DNA of 64,000 bases, taken from the NCBI GenBank assembly GCA_013397695.1, contig VYZI01000119.1, positions 379,767 to 443,766 on the forward strand. The letters run 5' to 3'. Below the pieces are notes generated by a model. That model saw only the letters and a program-made list of their open reading frames with translations. It ran no database searches and was not told the DNA's origin. Below are positions 41,098 to 54,311 of the stretch, one piece after another (positions within the stretch are counted from its first letter, which is position 1; the number at the start of each line of letters is the position of its first letter). A program made the translations under genes and the position numbers. This DNA comes from Centropus unirufus (Eukaryota > Chordata > Aves > Cuculiformes > Centropidae).

Positions 41098-41236
41098 ATG
41101 AAGCTGACTTACTGGCTGAAAGCCCATTGCGTTGCTCTCCTAGTGCTCTCACATTGACCTGTGATCCTTGTTCAGGCTCTGGGCATCTGTTGTTGGCAGT
41201 GACATCAAACTGGTAGGAGTGGAATGGATTGAGGTT

Positions 41237-41395
41237 CCTCACCCCTGCCGACTTCGGTTTAAAACCCTTTTCACCAGGTTGGCAAGCCTATGACCAAAGG
41301 TGCTCTCCCCTCTTCTCTTCCAGCCAGATATATCCTGTCTGCTCCCAGCAGACCAGGTTTCTCAAAGTGAGTTCAATGGTCGAAAGAGCCTAGTA
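41237..41395 (-). pseudogene. CR1 ORF1 esterase (SGNH-type) C-terminal remnant
   Basis: The minus strand reads FEKPGLLGADRIYLAGRE, the C-terminal signature of the esterase domain reported for CR1 ORF1 proteins. The family carries a D-G-V-H-L motif supplying the catalytic Asp and His. Here it reads D-R-I-Y-L (41339-41325), so the His is replaced by Tyr (codon 41328-41330). A stop lies just upstream of THFEKP, and a frameshift follows the motif. Only the C-terminal end of the domain is present; upstream sequence past about 41395 is not recognisable. Confidence 0.8.
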
Positions 41396-44300
41396 GCCAT
41401 CTTGGCAAGGGACTTTCCAAAATACGGTGTAGCTGTGGAATGTAACCAGCTAAGTTGCAAATAAAAGGCAAAGGTTGTGGTTAAAACAGAACCTCAGTAG
41501 TCAACACAAGTCAGCATCAACTGGGAACTAACACTCATGCCTTCCAAGCTCACAGCTTGGCCTTGCAAGCAGCTGAATGTCTTTGTCAGTGTAGTAGGGT
41601 GGTGCTGAGTAAATTATACACCGAATTGGTAGCACTGCCTAATATTAAGGCTGCAAACATTTCCTGTTATAAGACCTAGCTGTTTATACTTTTGCCAAAC
41701 TAACTGTTTAGGTTGAATTTTTCCACGCATGGCATTTGCCTTATGAAGTCTTTTGGAAAATTTCAGATAATGTTTCTGTTGTGAAGCAAGAGAAAAACAT
41801 GCTATTTTTTGCAGTTAAAAAAAACCAATCCGGTAACCTTTACTTTGGCAGCTCTTGTGCCCTTCTCATATGTTGGAGCAGGAACGTGACATCTGACAAA
41901 AGGGTGGTCTTTGTGTCACTGGTACGCTCTTTCTATCTGTATAAGAAACCACCCATATTGCAGATCTTGGAAATGTCCGATTTGTATAATTCCCTAGAAT
42001 TTTGCTAAAGTATGACCCCTCAAATCCCAGAAGTTTCTGTTCTTGCTGAGGATAGCCAAGTTCCCCATCTTTTCTGAAAATTGTCTGTCTCTATGTCATT
42101 CCCACAAAACAGTAGTCTATCCTGCTTCTCCTCAAGTTTTCTCCTCTTCAAGTTTTGCTGAAAAGAGTGCTATGAAAAGCATTACACAGTTTGATTTGAG
42201 CAGATAGCTCAATCCAGTCAAAGAAATAATTCTATGCTGTTTTTCTCATACTACCCATATCCTTCTCCTCCTTCATATAGCTTCTCCAGTTGTAATTCCT
42301 GAATGTGTAGTAAGCTAGCTTTATGTCCTGGTTAGCAGACTCAGTGGGAAGTATCGCCCATGTTGACAGGTACACATAATCACCATGACATCTGCCTGGC
42401 CCTTAGTAAGGAACTGAGCTGACACTGCCCTGGAACCCATTCACACTCACTAGCACAGGACTGGCTTTGTTGACACAGTTCTACCTCCTGAGAGAAAGTA
42501 ACTATTAGTGCAACCGCATGCCAACCAGCCTGAAGAGTTCCTGGACAAAAGCTGGCTTGGACCCAACAGCCCAGACTCTGGAGGAGCTGCTCTCTTTCTC
42601 TGTACCTGAGTATAGATGTATCTTAACTCCCAGATTCATAAGAATTGGATTTTGAGTGACTGGGGAAGTAGTAATATTTTCTACAGTATATTTCCTAGTA
42701 TTATTTGCTGCTGTGTCAAGTAGGCTTTCTTGCTGTTCCAGGCAACCATCTCAATAGGCACGGGTAACCAGATGCAGAATATATCTTTGAGTCAATAGAA
42801 GAAGATGTTTCAGTTGTCAACAAGTAGTCATAACAATAATTAAAGTTCAAACCTTTTTAATTAAGTTGTATTAAGAGTAATCTCACACATGTTCTTCAAA
42901 ATGGCTTAAGTATTTTAATTCTCTCAGCCACTAGGCTTCTAAAATTAGATATTATTTATATGTGCCTTTTGAAGGCAAACCAATGTGGAGTCTATTTGGG
43001 TTCATAAGTGAATGACGGGTAAAACAATACCCACTCTAAGAAAATGAAGGGCAGCAAGTTAGCTTAGTTAGATAAAAAGACAACTCTGAATGCCAGCGTA
43101 GTGGTGTACCCTAAATTTCTTATCCATATTGATTTTTAAAAGTTTGGTGCCCAGGAATGGGCACACATGGCATTCAAGGATACTGTTAGATGTATCAAGT
43201 TTATCTGGCATAGGATTATACACTGAGCTAGCGAATGGATGTTTAATAAAGGATTGCTACTTTTCCGACCTGCTAAAGAAGAAAAGTCTCTTTGTGAAAA
43301 TCTAGCACATTTAATTCTGCTTTTAACTGCTTGACTTTGCAATAATATTCTTTTGACTTTTGAATATCTGAGTAGTGCACAAGTAGGATATGAATATTTA
43401 TCAATATTCATCGCAAATACATATAATTTAAACCATTAGAATAATCCCGAGCACATACATGTAACTATGTTAGATCACTTATATACATTTAATCCAACCT
43501 AGGATCTAATGTAGCTGTTTGTGAAAACAACCGTGTATTAAATCCGTCTTCACATATTCTGGAAAGGATTAAAATTATATCAACAGAAGAGGGGAGTTAA
43601 ATTGCTTTGTGGCTTATTAGGAACAAATACTGCCATTTGAAATGTTTGGCAATGCAGCTAAGGTTGAAATACCAATACCAACCACAGGCATGCATTTCAT
43701 CTTGGGCAGGATGCTTTGTTGAAGAGGAAAAACTGAGGAGTTCTCTTGAGACTGGCTTTATAAAATGTTTCTTTTAAAAAAGAAATCAATATCCAAACTA
43801 TTTTGCCTCCATAACCTGAGTGATTTATGATTAAGCATTTCAGGATCATCATGGTCTTTTTACTGCATCATCTTTTGAAGTGCCAATCCAAAACTGCAGG
43901 AAGAATATCATGAAATACTGTGAGAACACAGTTTAGTTTAAAGGGGAGTAGCTGACATTAAGACCTTTCTACTTTTCTTTTTTTTTTTTCTGCTGATTAA
44001 TCAGAAATAATAATTACTACAGTGATATACTTCAGACAAAGGAATAATTACCCAGAGTTTTTACTACTTTAGTAGCACTTAGCTCATGACAAAGAGTCCG
44101 TCTATCCTCTGTTCCCCCTGGGTTATCTTTTGTTGTTCAAAACCTACAGCAGTTTAGGCAATAGCACCTTTGTATACCAGCTCCCAGCTCTAAAGAAATA
44201 CCAGTCCTTTTGATCCCTGTTGGCCATGTTCCATTGAGTAACTTGTTTCTCTTCAGCTACTGAACTGCTTACCTCTCTCATGAGGAACATGTCTAGTACT

Positions 44301-47300
44301 AGTTGGGCTGCTAACATCCCTGTGGCTTGCACTCTACACACCAGTGCTAGGACATGCAGAAATTTCCAATACATATATATATTATGCACTGAATTTTTTT
44401 ATAAGTTCCCATCAACTTCACATCCTCAGCCCTCCAAACATGATTTCTAAGTCATCTAGAAGATCAAAACAGTGTCTTCTTCCTATTATGTGAATTCTTA
44501 ATCCCATGACTTTTTATTAAATTCTGTCAATCTCTGAAGAGTTTTAATTCTGAATGTTGCATTATGGGATTATTTTTCCCAATCTCAATCAAAGCAACTT
44601 CTTTTATTTTGAATTAATCTAAATTTTCAAGCTGAAATTATAAGACTCGCAATTCAACCTCACAGCAGTCTGGATGAAACCTTCCACAATTATATATTAC
44701 TTTTTTATTCTCCTTAAAAAATAATATGCCGATGTCTGTCTTTTGTTTTGTTTTTTTTAATGTAGTATCCCACTATTTTTTGTGTCAGTTTTATGCTGGT
44801 CTGAATAATAATTAACATCAAAATGATCCTATACTATATGATGGGATTTTGTTTATCACTGTTGAGAAACCAATCAAGTTATACATGGTAAAGAATATAT
44901 TATTTCCATATTATTAATTTAGTCAACATTTACACTATTTGTTTTTTGTTTTGGATTTTTTTTAACTTAAAATGAAAACATTCTTCTTGGAAAGGCTACC
45001 ATATTTGCTTTTTCATATGAATATGAAATTAAACTATTAAAAACACAATTTTCAATCAAGAAATCTTAAATAATTGCACATTGTTTTGGCATTTCACATC
45101 AGTTTTATGTCTTAACATGTAATGACTATTTTTTTATGTTTACACAATTGGAATGTCCTAGAACTCTGTCCTTCCATGTATATAGTACATATTCTTCATG
45201 TCTGTAACTGCTTTTTGATCAGGTTGTAATTCTTTTTTCTTTCTTTGTCAAACACAAAGCATTGAGAATGAAAACGAAATGCCTAGGGAAAAGATTTCAT
45301 CAGGTGTCAGCAATTTATACAGATCCGGTTGAATGTGAATGTAGACGCAAATATGAAAAAGTAGCATTTTTATTGGAGCATTTGAAACTATTGAAGCCAA
45401 CATTCCTCCACCTTGCTGAAAGTGGATTTGTTCCCTAGTCTTATTTTAGTAACATATTTTTCATCCAACTATGCTAAAATAGCTCCACACAAATCCTCTG
45501 CAGCAGAATTCTCTTCCTCCTCCTCTTTCCTCGCCTTAATGGTAGACTGCTTTCTTTACCAAGATTGGGATCTACTTAGAGAAGAAGAGAGGGACGCTTC
45601 ATTCACTCCCTGAATTTTCATTTGGACCATCCCAAATGATTATTCTTGTATAGGTTTATACAAGCGGAGCGGAGCTAGGGGAAGGAGATATTATAATTCA
45701 TATAATTAGAGGGAATTAAGCATGACACAAATGAATAAGAGGCAGCAGATTTTTCCATTTTTTGGAAGAGATAATGTATCTCAAACTAATTATGTTTAGA
45801 CTTACAGCTACTTTTCAGGTGTTGTATATCTAAAAATATAAATATGGTTTCAGTTTGCAGAGGGCAGTCCAGACAGACATTTAGTCTGTGACATTAAAGG
45901 TTGTTTAACATGCAATGAAAGAGCCTAAAATCAGAGCACATTTATGTCCTGAAAGGTCAAAGAAATAAAGATATCCTGCTTATTTTACATCTTAAGGTGA
46001 ATCAAATCCTCATAGTGTTTATTTCTTGCTGTTATTTAAAGGCAGTGGAGGATATCGAGATGTAGACATATGAATTTAATCATATGGTGAATATGATTAT
46101 TGTGTAATGATGAATGTTATTTAATGTGGGTGTCAAAACATCACAGGAAAGGATATAACTTTTTCTCTTCAAATTGAGTATAACCTGGTTGTTAAGGCAT
46201 TTTCTTGAAATGAGTAAAACTGGAGCAGCTGGAACTATTTTTCCAAGTATGAGTGAAATGTCTAATCTTGAACTAGTGTGTAAAAGCAAAAGGAAGAGAA
46301 CAACAGCAGTTTAAGGAATTTTTATTTTGTGAACACTCCCTTCTTTTTTATTTAGGATATATTTAATGCTACATCTTGGGCCAAATGCGATCTCTTGTAT
46401 TTTATTATACTATTTTTACTTCATTTTCATTTCAGCAAAGATAAGAAATTAATAAGAAATTAAAAACGTTTATAGTTTTATCCAAACTTTTTTTCAGAAA
46501 GCATCTATTCAAACAACCATAAAGAGTTGATACTGATCTCATAGCAGACAATCAGTAATGACTCCTATGAAGTTATTTGGATATGTTGATATTAAAGATG
46601 CTATATAAATGAAAATTAATTAAGCCTTGATAACACCTCCCAAGTAGAATAAACATGCTGAAAGCTCATATGGACAGGAGGAAAATAGCACAAAAAATCA
46701 GACCAAGAAGGTATTCCAGTAGAATTTAACTGTTCCACGCAAGCTCTCATATGAAAAAATTTCAGCAAAAAAAAAAAAAAAGATTTATTTCAAGGTAAAG
46801 GTAAATCAGCTAAGCTGATTCTATAGTATTATTTGCAAAACATTTAGTCTTTTTTATGCAAAATTAGTGTCCTCACAGGTAGCTATAAGTTATTGATTAT
46901 TGTGAAGTAGTTATACTTTATCCAGCACATATTCTTTCCCTTTTTAGTGGGTGACAATTTTCTTAATCTCTGTTCTCTTTTTTCCTTTGTAGTAATTTCC
47001 CTTCTCCCATACTTGTTTTAGATTACTTTTACTGCTCCAGCTTTCTTATAAGTCTTCATTATAGAAAGTTGTCTACATTATTTTATTTTGCATTCAGAGT
47101 AACTTGCAAAGCAAAGAGAAACAGAACATGTTGAGAACAGACAAAAAAAAGACAAAGAGATTGCTTGGATACCTCAAGAATTTATTATATTGATGTCAAA
47201 CATAAGAAAAGTGGTGACAGCTAGGTGAACCGATGCTCTGTTTTTGAGGTTTGCACTGACATATGTTCTTTCAGGAAAAAAAAAAAGTATTTAAACAGAA

Positions 47301-49587
47301 AAAATAGTTCAGATGACACTGATGAGGCATAAATCAAAAGACATTGCTACTTTCTATTTTGGGCAATGGACCTCATAGCTGCATCTTTCCTGGGAAAGGG
47401 AGGACATGGAAAATTACCATGATCATATATTCCACGTTGGTGAAGATTTTGAACCCATTTTGGAAGGAGTCATAGCAATATAGAACTGTAAGAGTCTGAA
47501 ATAGAAGACATAGATGAGTTACTAGTAGCCGAATAGAAACATGAGAAAATCTGTGTGGATCCAGCCTAAAGCATTGTTTTGCTTTGTACCCTGTCTCCAG
47601 CACTGGCCTTAAAGATAGACATGAAGGAAGAAGAACAAAGCAGGCCCATACAAAGTTTCTTCAACTATTCTGCTGTTAACTATTTTTTTAGCATCTCTTA
47701 CACCTAATGTGTTCCATCTATCTAGTAATACGGTACACCTGTCTTCCAAGTCCCTGTTTCATTTCCTCTTAAAACCATGCAAACTTTTTGAATGGACTTT
47801 CTCTCATAGAGGTCTCTGTCAGCGATCCACAGTCACCTCCTCTAATTTGATTTGATCCTGACTACTGCTTTTCCATCTCCAGACACTTATTTCTTGTGTT
47901 GGAAGAGCTAGCAGACAGAGTGTTTGCCCCCTCCATGCTGTTCATGATCATGTAGACCCTTTTCATATCATCAGTGCCGAGTAACCATAGACTGGGAGTC
48001 TGTGTTTCAAACCCAAGCATCAGCTGGAACCCCTGAACCTACAAAGCTGATTTTTTGTTCTTTATGTTTCACTTATGTCCAGGCATAACTTTATAGGACG
48101 GGGAGGAAAGCTGTCATAATAGCAGGAAGTCAGACATTCAAGAGGAAATCACTCTCAGGAACTGAAACATTTGGGAGTGTTTTACATCATTGCTTTATCC
48201 TTTTGTCTTTCATGTGTTCTTACTGCATATTTGACATCTTTCCTGGATAATAATGATGACTAGAAGACACTGCTTTGTCTCAACTCTTCCATGATTGTCC
48301 ATAAAACAATACAGGTGAGTCAGGGAGTATTTCTTGTTACTCCTAATAGAGTGAATTCAGACGCTGGTCACTGTGTTTCCTGATCATTGCTCACAAAGAC
48401 AATGCTAATATACATATAAGTATTCATATACACTGTTTAAAACAGACTGTATAGTCCAAAGGTTTAGAGAAAGAAATTAAGAAGAACAGAAGAAAGTGAT
48501 GCATCTCTTTAATTAACATATGGACTGATTAACTCCCTCTGTATGGTCAGGCAGCCAGAATGAAAGATGCATCTCAGATTTCCTTGCTGTGAGGGGATTT
48601 ATATGAGGTGCTTGTCCTCATATCATCCTGTTTATTCACCTGCTTATGAAATAGACTTTGGGGGACGAAACAGACTTAGGGAACAACATTTCATTTCCTA
48701 GTCTTATATTTGGGTATGCTTTCAAGTTCCATCTTTTAATCACCTATTTATGACTCACTGACTCAGTTGTAATCTGGGCTTTTGTCCCATCAGCCTATTG
48801 CATGTTGTCCCCCATTTTGAAAAAGTAAATGTCCTTTGGGAAGGACCCCATATGGTTTGTACCTGCCAAGAACATGAATAGAAATAGCCAACAACTGTTC
48901 CCTTGCCTCATCAAGCACTGAAAAGTTGTTTACACACTGTGAAGCCAAATTATTCTTAATGACAAGTTAAGCAGGTTTCAAAACTCATTAAAAACCCAGT
49001 AAAGTCTCTTCAACCTGCACTATACTTAAAAATGTGACTTGTCACTCACTCAAACTTCATGCCGCTACAGACTTAGCATTATAGTGGGCTTTGATCATCC
49101 AGACAATATACAAGTCATTAAGTATGGCAGAGGATTGAAAGGATTTCACTCTTCTCTGCCTTGGACTGATATATATTGTGGCAGAGTATTTTGAAGGCTA
49201 CATAGTCTACTCCTGCAAATAAGAAAGTGTTACTGGTATACTTCACTTGCAGGATAAGTGAAGGTGCTAGAGGGAAGAATTCAGGAGAATCCAGCAAAGA
49301 TATCAGAAGTTTATATCTGTTTTAAGATAAGGGAGAAAATTATAATTACTAAAATACAACGAACAATTGAGAAAATAGAAGGAAAGTATTGTCTTCCCAT
49401 ACAAGTCATGGAGCTTATATAACAAAAAGGAGCAAATAAAAATGGCAAAAGAAAACAGTCTATGACAAAAAAAAGCTGGAGAACAAAAATGTAACAGGAT
49501 ACAGAAAACACACTGCTTCAACACTTGCATGGTGCATGTGTTAACCTTTTCTTGCATCTTGAAGCTTGGAAGAAACATGTTTTCTTC
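41396..49587. other. Long non-coding stretch
   Basis: About 8 kb of AT-rich unique DNA with no recognised gene, RNA or transposon. A less AT-rich block (about 42320-42660) could be an old unclassified repeat, but I see neither long terminal repeats nor coding similarity. Homopolymer runs occur near 43977-43989 (T) and 46768-46781 (A). Confidence 0.55.
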
Positions 49588-50864
49588 GACATGGCTTCAC
49601 TAAGGGCATATTGTACCAAACAAATTTGATAACCTTCTACAATAGGGCTACAGCATTGGTGGATAAAAGAACAGTAACAGACATCATCTATCTGGACTTG
49701 TGCAAAGCATTCAACACTGTCTTGCACAAGTGTTGTCTCTAAATTGGGGAGACATAGATTTGATGAGTGGACCACTTAGTGGATAAAGTGTTGGCTGGAT
49801 GGTCACGCTCAAAGGGTTGTGATCAGCAGCTCAATGTCCAAGTGGAGAGTGGTGACAAGTGACATTCCTCAGGGGTCAGTATTAGGGCTGGTGTAGTTTA
49901 ACATCTTTGTCCAAGACATGGACAGTGAGATTCAGGGCAACCACAGCAAGTTTGCTGATGACACCACAAACTGTGGTGCAATTGACACAGTGAGGGGAAA
50001 GGATGCCATCCAGAGGGACCTCGACAGGCTTGAGAGGTGGGCCTGTGCGATCCTCATGAAGTTCAACAAGTTCAAGCGTGAGGTCCTGCACCTTGGTCAG
50101 GGCAACCCCTAGAAGAAATACAGGCTGGGTGAAGAATGGATTAATAGCAGCCTTGAGGAGAAGGACTTGCATGGGCTAATGGATGTGAAGCTTAGCATGA
50201 GTTGGCAATGCGTGCTTGAAGCTTGGAAAGCCAACCCATTCCTGGGCCGCCTCAAAAGAAGTGTGAACAGCAAGTTGAGAGAGGTCATGCTCCTCCTCTG
50301 CTCTGTTCTCATGAGACCCCATCTGGAGTACTGAAATGAGTTCTGGAGTCCTTAAGACAAGACAGACATGGATCTATTAGAGCAAATCCAGAGGAGAGCC
50401 ACAGAGATGATCAGAGGGCTGGAGTGCCTCCCATATGAGGACAGAATGAGAGGTGGATTTGTTTAGTGTAGAGAAGACTCTGGAGAGATATCTAGCATCC
50501 TTCCAGTACTTAAAGGGGTTCTACAGTAAAGACGGGGAGGGAATTTTATCGGGGAGTGGAGTGATAGGACAAGGGGTAATGGTTTTTCACTGAAAGAGGG
50601 GAGATTTAGAGTAGATATTAGGAAGCACTGTATTGCTGTGAGGGTGATGAGAGACCAGAACAGGTTGCCCAGAGAAGTTGTGGATATCTCCTGTGGGGAC
50701 ATCCATAGTCTGTGGACAACCTGTGGTGTTCAAGATGAGGTTGAATGAGGCTTTGAGCAGCCTGGTCTGGTGGGACGTGTCCCTGCCCATGGCAGAGGGG
50801 TTTGAACTGACTGAGCTTTAAGGTTTCCTCCAACCTAGGCCATTCTATTGTTCTATGATTCTTA
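49588..50864 (+). mobile_element. 5'-truncated CR1 LINE reaching its 3' terminus
   Basis: This is the longest relatively young CR1 copy in the window. ORF2 starts at the HGFTKG-type RT block (49588). The first catalytic Asp lies in YLDLCKAFNTV (Asp codon 49695-49697) and the second catalytic block, FADD, is intact (49951-49962), followed by RDLDRLERWA and REVLHLGQGNP. A TAG (49894-49896) interrupts the block before FADD, and a frameshift separates the two catalytic blocks. The C-terminal RT part, the 3' UTR (with ATGGCAGAGGGGTTTGAACT) and the terminal ATTGTTCTATGATTCT repeat follow, ending at about 50864. No product can be made from this copy. Confidence 0.95.
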
Positions 50865-53099
50865 CACAATAGTAGCGTTCAGTGTATGAACACTCAAATT
50901 CTAGATAGGGTTTTCAGTTTCTAAATAGCAATTTCTGAATTAAATGATCGATTTTCTAACTATATTTTTTTCCACTAAAAGTTAGAGCTATAAGTTTTTT
51001 AAATGGTTTTGACAGTAGTAAATCTTTTCTTCCAAAGAAAACAAGAATCTATTTCAGGCACTTAGCTTTAAGATTTCTTAATAATAAGGCACAGAAAAGG
51101 AAAATGTCAGGAAAGTTATGTGATTCACGTCAATGTTTAACTTAAAAAGCAACAGTTAAACATGTTTGTAGAAATTATTGTGTTATTTCACAGATATATC
51201 AGATGAAAATTGCATTGATTTATACCAGCTGACAAGCTGCTCCCATGCTCTGGAAAACTCATTCAACTTGTTCGTGTCCTCAGAACAGTTTATTTTTTCC
51301 AGAAAAATGTATTTTCTTGACATATTCTAGGCCTTCAACATACCTAAAAATAGAGGCAAAAACGCATTCAGGTGTTATATCTGCTCTTGTAATTTTAAGG
51401 AAAAAAATACATATAAATTGTTCTCTTCAGTTGCCAACTCGAGATTTCATTAACGAATTACAAGAGAAATATACCTGATCTAACACCTCGTTGTACCCTA
51501 GTATGAAGATTTATGGAGTCATCAAAGCCAGGATTATTGTGGTTACATTGTTATGAAACTGACTTTATATTCTGCCTACACAGTGACTAAAACCTTACAT
51601 TTTGGAGTTCTCCCATGTTAGCTAAGTCTGAAACTTTTAAGGCACAGAGTAAGCAGTGGAAAAGAAGTTAAATATGTATTCTGGCTTTCCACTGCTTGTA
51701 TGAACCTACTATTTATAACATCCTTTGTTTTTCAGTTAGAAATGCCTTCCCAGCGAACAGTTTATCATCATACAGGAAAAGAAAGAGAAAATCCACGGTC
51801 CGATTGCTTTGACATATATCTTCGGCTTTTATATAGGCAGAGTTAAAGAAAATTCTGTTAAATCACTAGACTATATAAAGACCAATTCTTTCTTAATAAA
51901 TAAAGTCAATTCCTGTTTGAGGCTGTCAACAGACTACTAAGTGAAATTTACCTCATTCAGGGAGGAACAGTGTTTGGAAGGAGCGAGTTACCTGAGACAG
52001 CTGCATGATCCTGTGTCAGACATGGAACAGAGAAGGGAGTCAGAAACACTTATTTAAGGGCCACCTTTCCCACTTCAGTTCTCAGCAGTTTCTGTAATCA
52101 TTGACAACATTTTTAAATACAATTTATGCTCTATCACAGAGAATCAGCAGGCCCTAAGATATTGGCCGGAATTCTCTTAAAGTGATTTTTAAAAGCCTAC
52201 AATTATTTTGATGTGAGCATATCTGCAACACAGTAAAATTAGTGTAAGTAATGCTTTGAAATTGGAAATTAATTGAATTTTCATGTAAATGGATGCATAA
52301 TTTCTTAGTGAAATGAAGCAACCTATTTTGCATAATGGAGTGCATTACTGAAATGAAATATTTGGAACTAATTCCCAATGAATGTAAACAAATTCTCTCT
52401 CTGCTATACAATTCTTATTATTTTGAGTGCATGTTAATGAATGGGGTGGGCTTTTTTATTGAGTCATGAATTGGAAAAGTGCTTTTATTTCACCTTATAA
52501 CTTTCCAAAGCCAGTCACAGCCCAGTTCCTATTTGAACTTCCTCTAGAGTTTAGCAGATGTTCTGTTTGGATTCCATGTCACTGTATTGTGTTCACTAGA
52601 CTTCACAGATGGGCTTTCCATTGAACTAATGAAAATGTAATTAAATCCATAGAAGTATTTAGCATTTCAAAATACAGTATAACGTAATGCTTTCTGTTGC
52701 TGTTTGTCATTCATGCTTAAATGAGCAGAGCAAATGCAAGCCTCTAAGAGGCATTGCGTGTTTGCAAGCAGACAGAAGATCTTGCTTCTCTTCTCTCCTA
52801 CTATGTGCATATGTGCCCCCTGCTATCTTGTGGTAGCAGATAACTGCACTTTCCGTGCTGCCTGGATATTGCTTCTGTTTCAGCAAGGAAAATAGAAAAG
52901 CTGAATGTTAGAAAAGAGGAGTGTTCAAAAGCAGCTGTCAATAGAGTCAGTTAAACTGGGGGTTACTTGATATGGGTGGAGAATATTTCCAGGATCAGAA
53001 ATCATTAAGGAACTGAGAATTAATTTTAATCTGTTTCTGTTAAATAAAAGTAGTGGACAGATAGCACCAAACTCTATACTTTCTCCAATTTGGTGTATG
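50865..53099. other. Non-coding stretch, possible regulatory sequence
   Basis: Unique AT-rich DNA. The part 52240-52740 is dense in homeodomain/POU-like words, listed separately as a weak candidate. No coding exon was recognised. Confidence 0.5.
52240..52740. promoter_or_regulatory. Weak candidate enhancer-like non-coding block
   Basis: Two octamer-like words, ATGCATAAT (52293-52301) and TTTGCATAAT (52327-52336), lie within 45 bp. An AP-1-type TGAGTCA follows at 52460-52466, and TAAT-core words occur throughout, such as ATGTAATTAAAT near 52636. Such clusters are common in conserved developmental enhancers but also arise by chance in AT-rich DNA. No conservation data are available here, so this is a guess based on motif density. 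Confidence 0.2.
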
Positions 53100-54065
53100 A
53101 GTGTGTTATAGGCATAGAGGGTTTTGCAATATGAAGGCTAACCGGAAGCCAGTTCCAAATTGTGTTCCCCAGGGGCTGGTACTCTTCAGTGGCTGCAGGG
53201 ATGGAATATGTCCTCTGCAAATCTGTGGGCAATACTACATCATGGGGAGCAGCTGGTATGAAGGAGGCCAAGGTTGCTATTAAGACAGACATAGACAGGC
53301 TGGAGAAACAGGCAGATGAGAATCTCATGTATTTGAAAAGAAGTGAATACAAAGTTCTGTATCTGGGATAGAATAACTCCATATAACAGTGCCAGAAAGG
53401 GCCTGACTGGGAAAAAATCCACTTTGCAGAAGATGACCTAAGATCCTGGGAATCAATAAGTCAAGCATTAATCAGCTTGCTGCCATTGCAGCAACAAAGG
53501 CTAGTGCTATATGGAGCTATGTTAGCAAGATCGTAGCTAGCAGATAAGGAAAGTGATTAGTTGTTTATTTTCCTCTATTCAGCCCTTGTGAGCTACATCT
53601 GGAAGTGTCCAGGTTTGGACTCCCAGTTCAAGAAAGACTAAAAACTGTAGGGTCCAGGTCAAGGTCACTGTGAAAACAAGGAGCCACATGACACACACAA
53701 AGGGACTGAAAGAGCTGGGTTTGTGCTTCTTTGGGGAAGAGAATGTTAAGGAGGGAATCTTAACACTATCCCAGTCTATCAAACAGGAAGTCATAGGCGT
53801 GCAACCAGATTGTTGATGAAGTTGCACAGTAAAATAATGAGGAACAAAGTCTAGAATCTGTAAATGCTAGTTAGCTGCTGGGAACTAATTTTTTACGATA
53901 AGATAGTCAAGAACTGACATGAATCATCCAGATAGGCTATAGAACCTCCATCCTCAAAGCCAATCAAAGGTGACAGAGTGGCCTGACCCAACTAACCTCA
54001 AATCAGGTTCTGTTTTAGAAGCCCCATATAAATGTCTGTATATAAATGATTCTATGGTTCTATTC
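53100..54065 (+). mobile_element. Diverged CR1 LINE, RT part to 3' terminus
   Basis: The plus strand reads NRKPVPNCVPQG (the family's W.PVTSGVPQGSVLG block) at about 53139-53176. A degraded catalytic region follows, then IDRLEKQADENLMYLKRSEYKVLYLG (read in two parts, about 53290-53370). An ALVSYIWKCPGLDSQF-like block comes near 53583-53630. The 3' end is preserved as GATTCTATGGTTCTATT (54048-54064). Small deletions and stops are frequent and the divergence is higher than in the copy at 49588. The 5' limit is approximate. Confidence 0.85.
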
Positions 54066-54311
54066 AAATCTTTTTAATGCCTTCTTAGTGACGCTTTCCT
54101 ATTTACAAGAGAATATTACAAATGCAGAGGAAGCAATGATTAAAGTCAGTATTAATAATTTTGCTTTTCTCTATCTCCAAAGGTACTCTGAATGCTTCCT
54201 AAGGAAGAAAGCAGTGTTTTGAAAGAGGACTAATGACTTTATATTTGAAGAGGAAGATTCTTACAACTTGAAAACCTTTGGAAAATTCATTAAATGTTAT
54301 GGAACTTGCAA

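Larger units (their letters stand above)
40380..41395 (-). mobile_element. Rearranged CR1 LINE: ORF1 end + EN + 3' UTR, RT missing
   Basis: Going 5' to 3' on the minus strand, 41395-41237 is the end of CR1 ORF1 (esterase). The ORF1/ORF2 junction follows, then the N-terminal endonuclease part of ORF2 (about 41097-40585). Without any RT sequence, the classic avian CR1 3' UTR and terminus comes next (about 40560-40380, ending in the ATTCTATGA-like repeat read as TCATAGAATGG on the plus strand). The EN C-terminus and the entire RT domain are missing. Either an internal deletion in one element or an exceptionally tight juxtaposition of two insertions is possible. Both encoded parts are dead. Confidence 0.9.

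Noticed and set aside
42320..42660. Less AT-rich block considered as a solo LTR or old repeat
   Set aside because: No paired terminal motif, target duplication, primer-binding site or coding similarity could be shown.
49882..50172. Minus-strand open frame of 96 codons, with a similar peptide antisense to the CR1 fragment at 11912-12136
   Set aside because: Both are antisense shadows of the same CR1 RT coding region. The shared peptide reflects shared CR1 descent.
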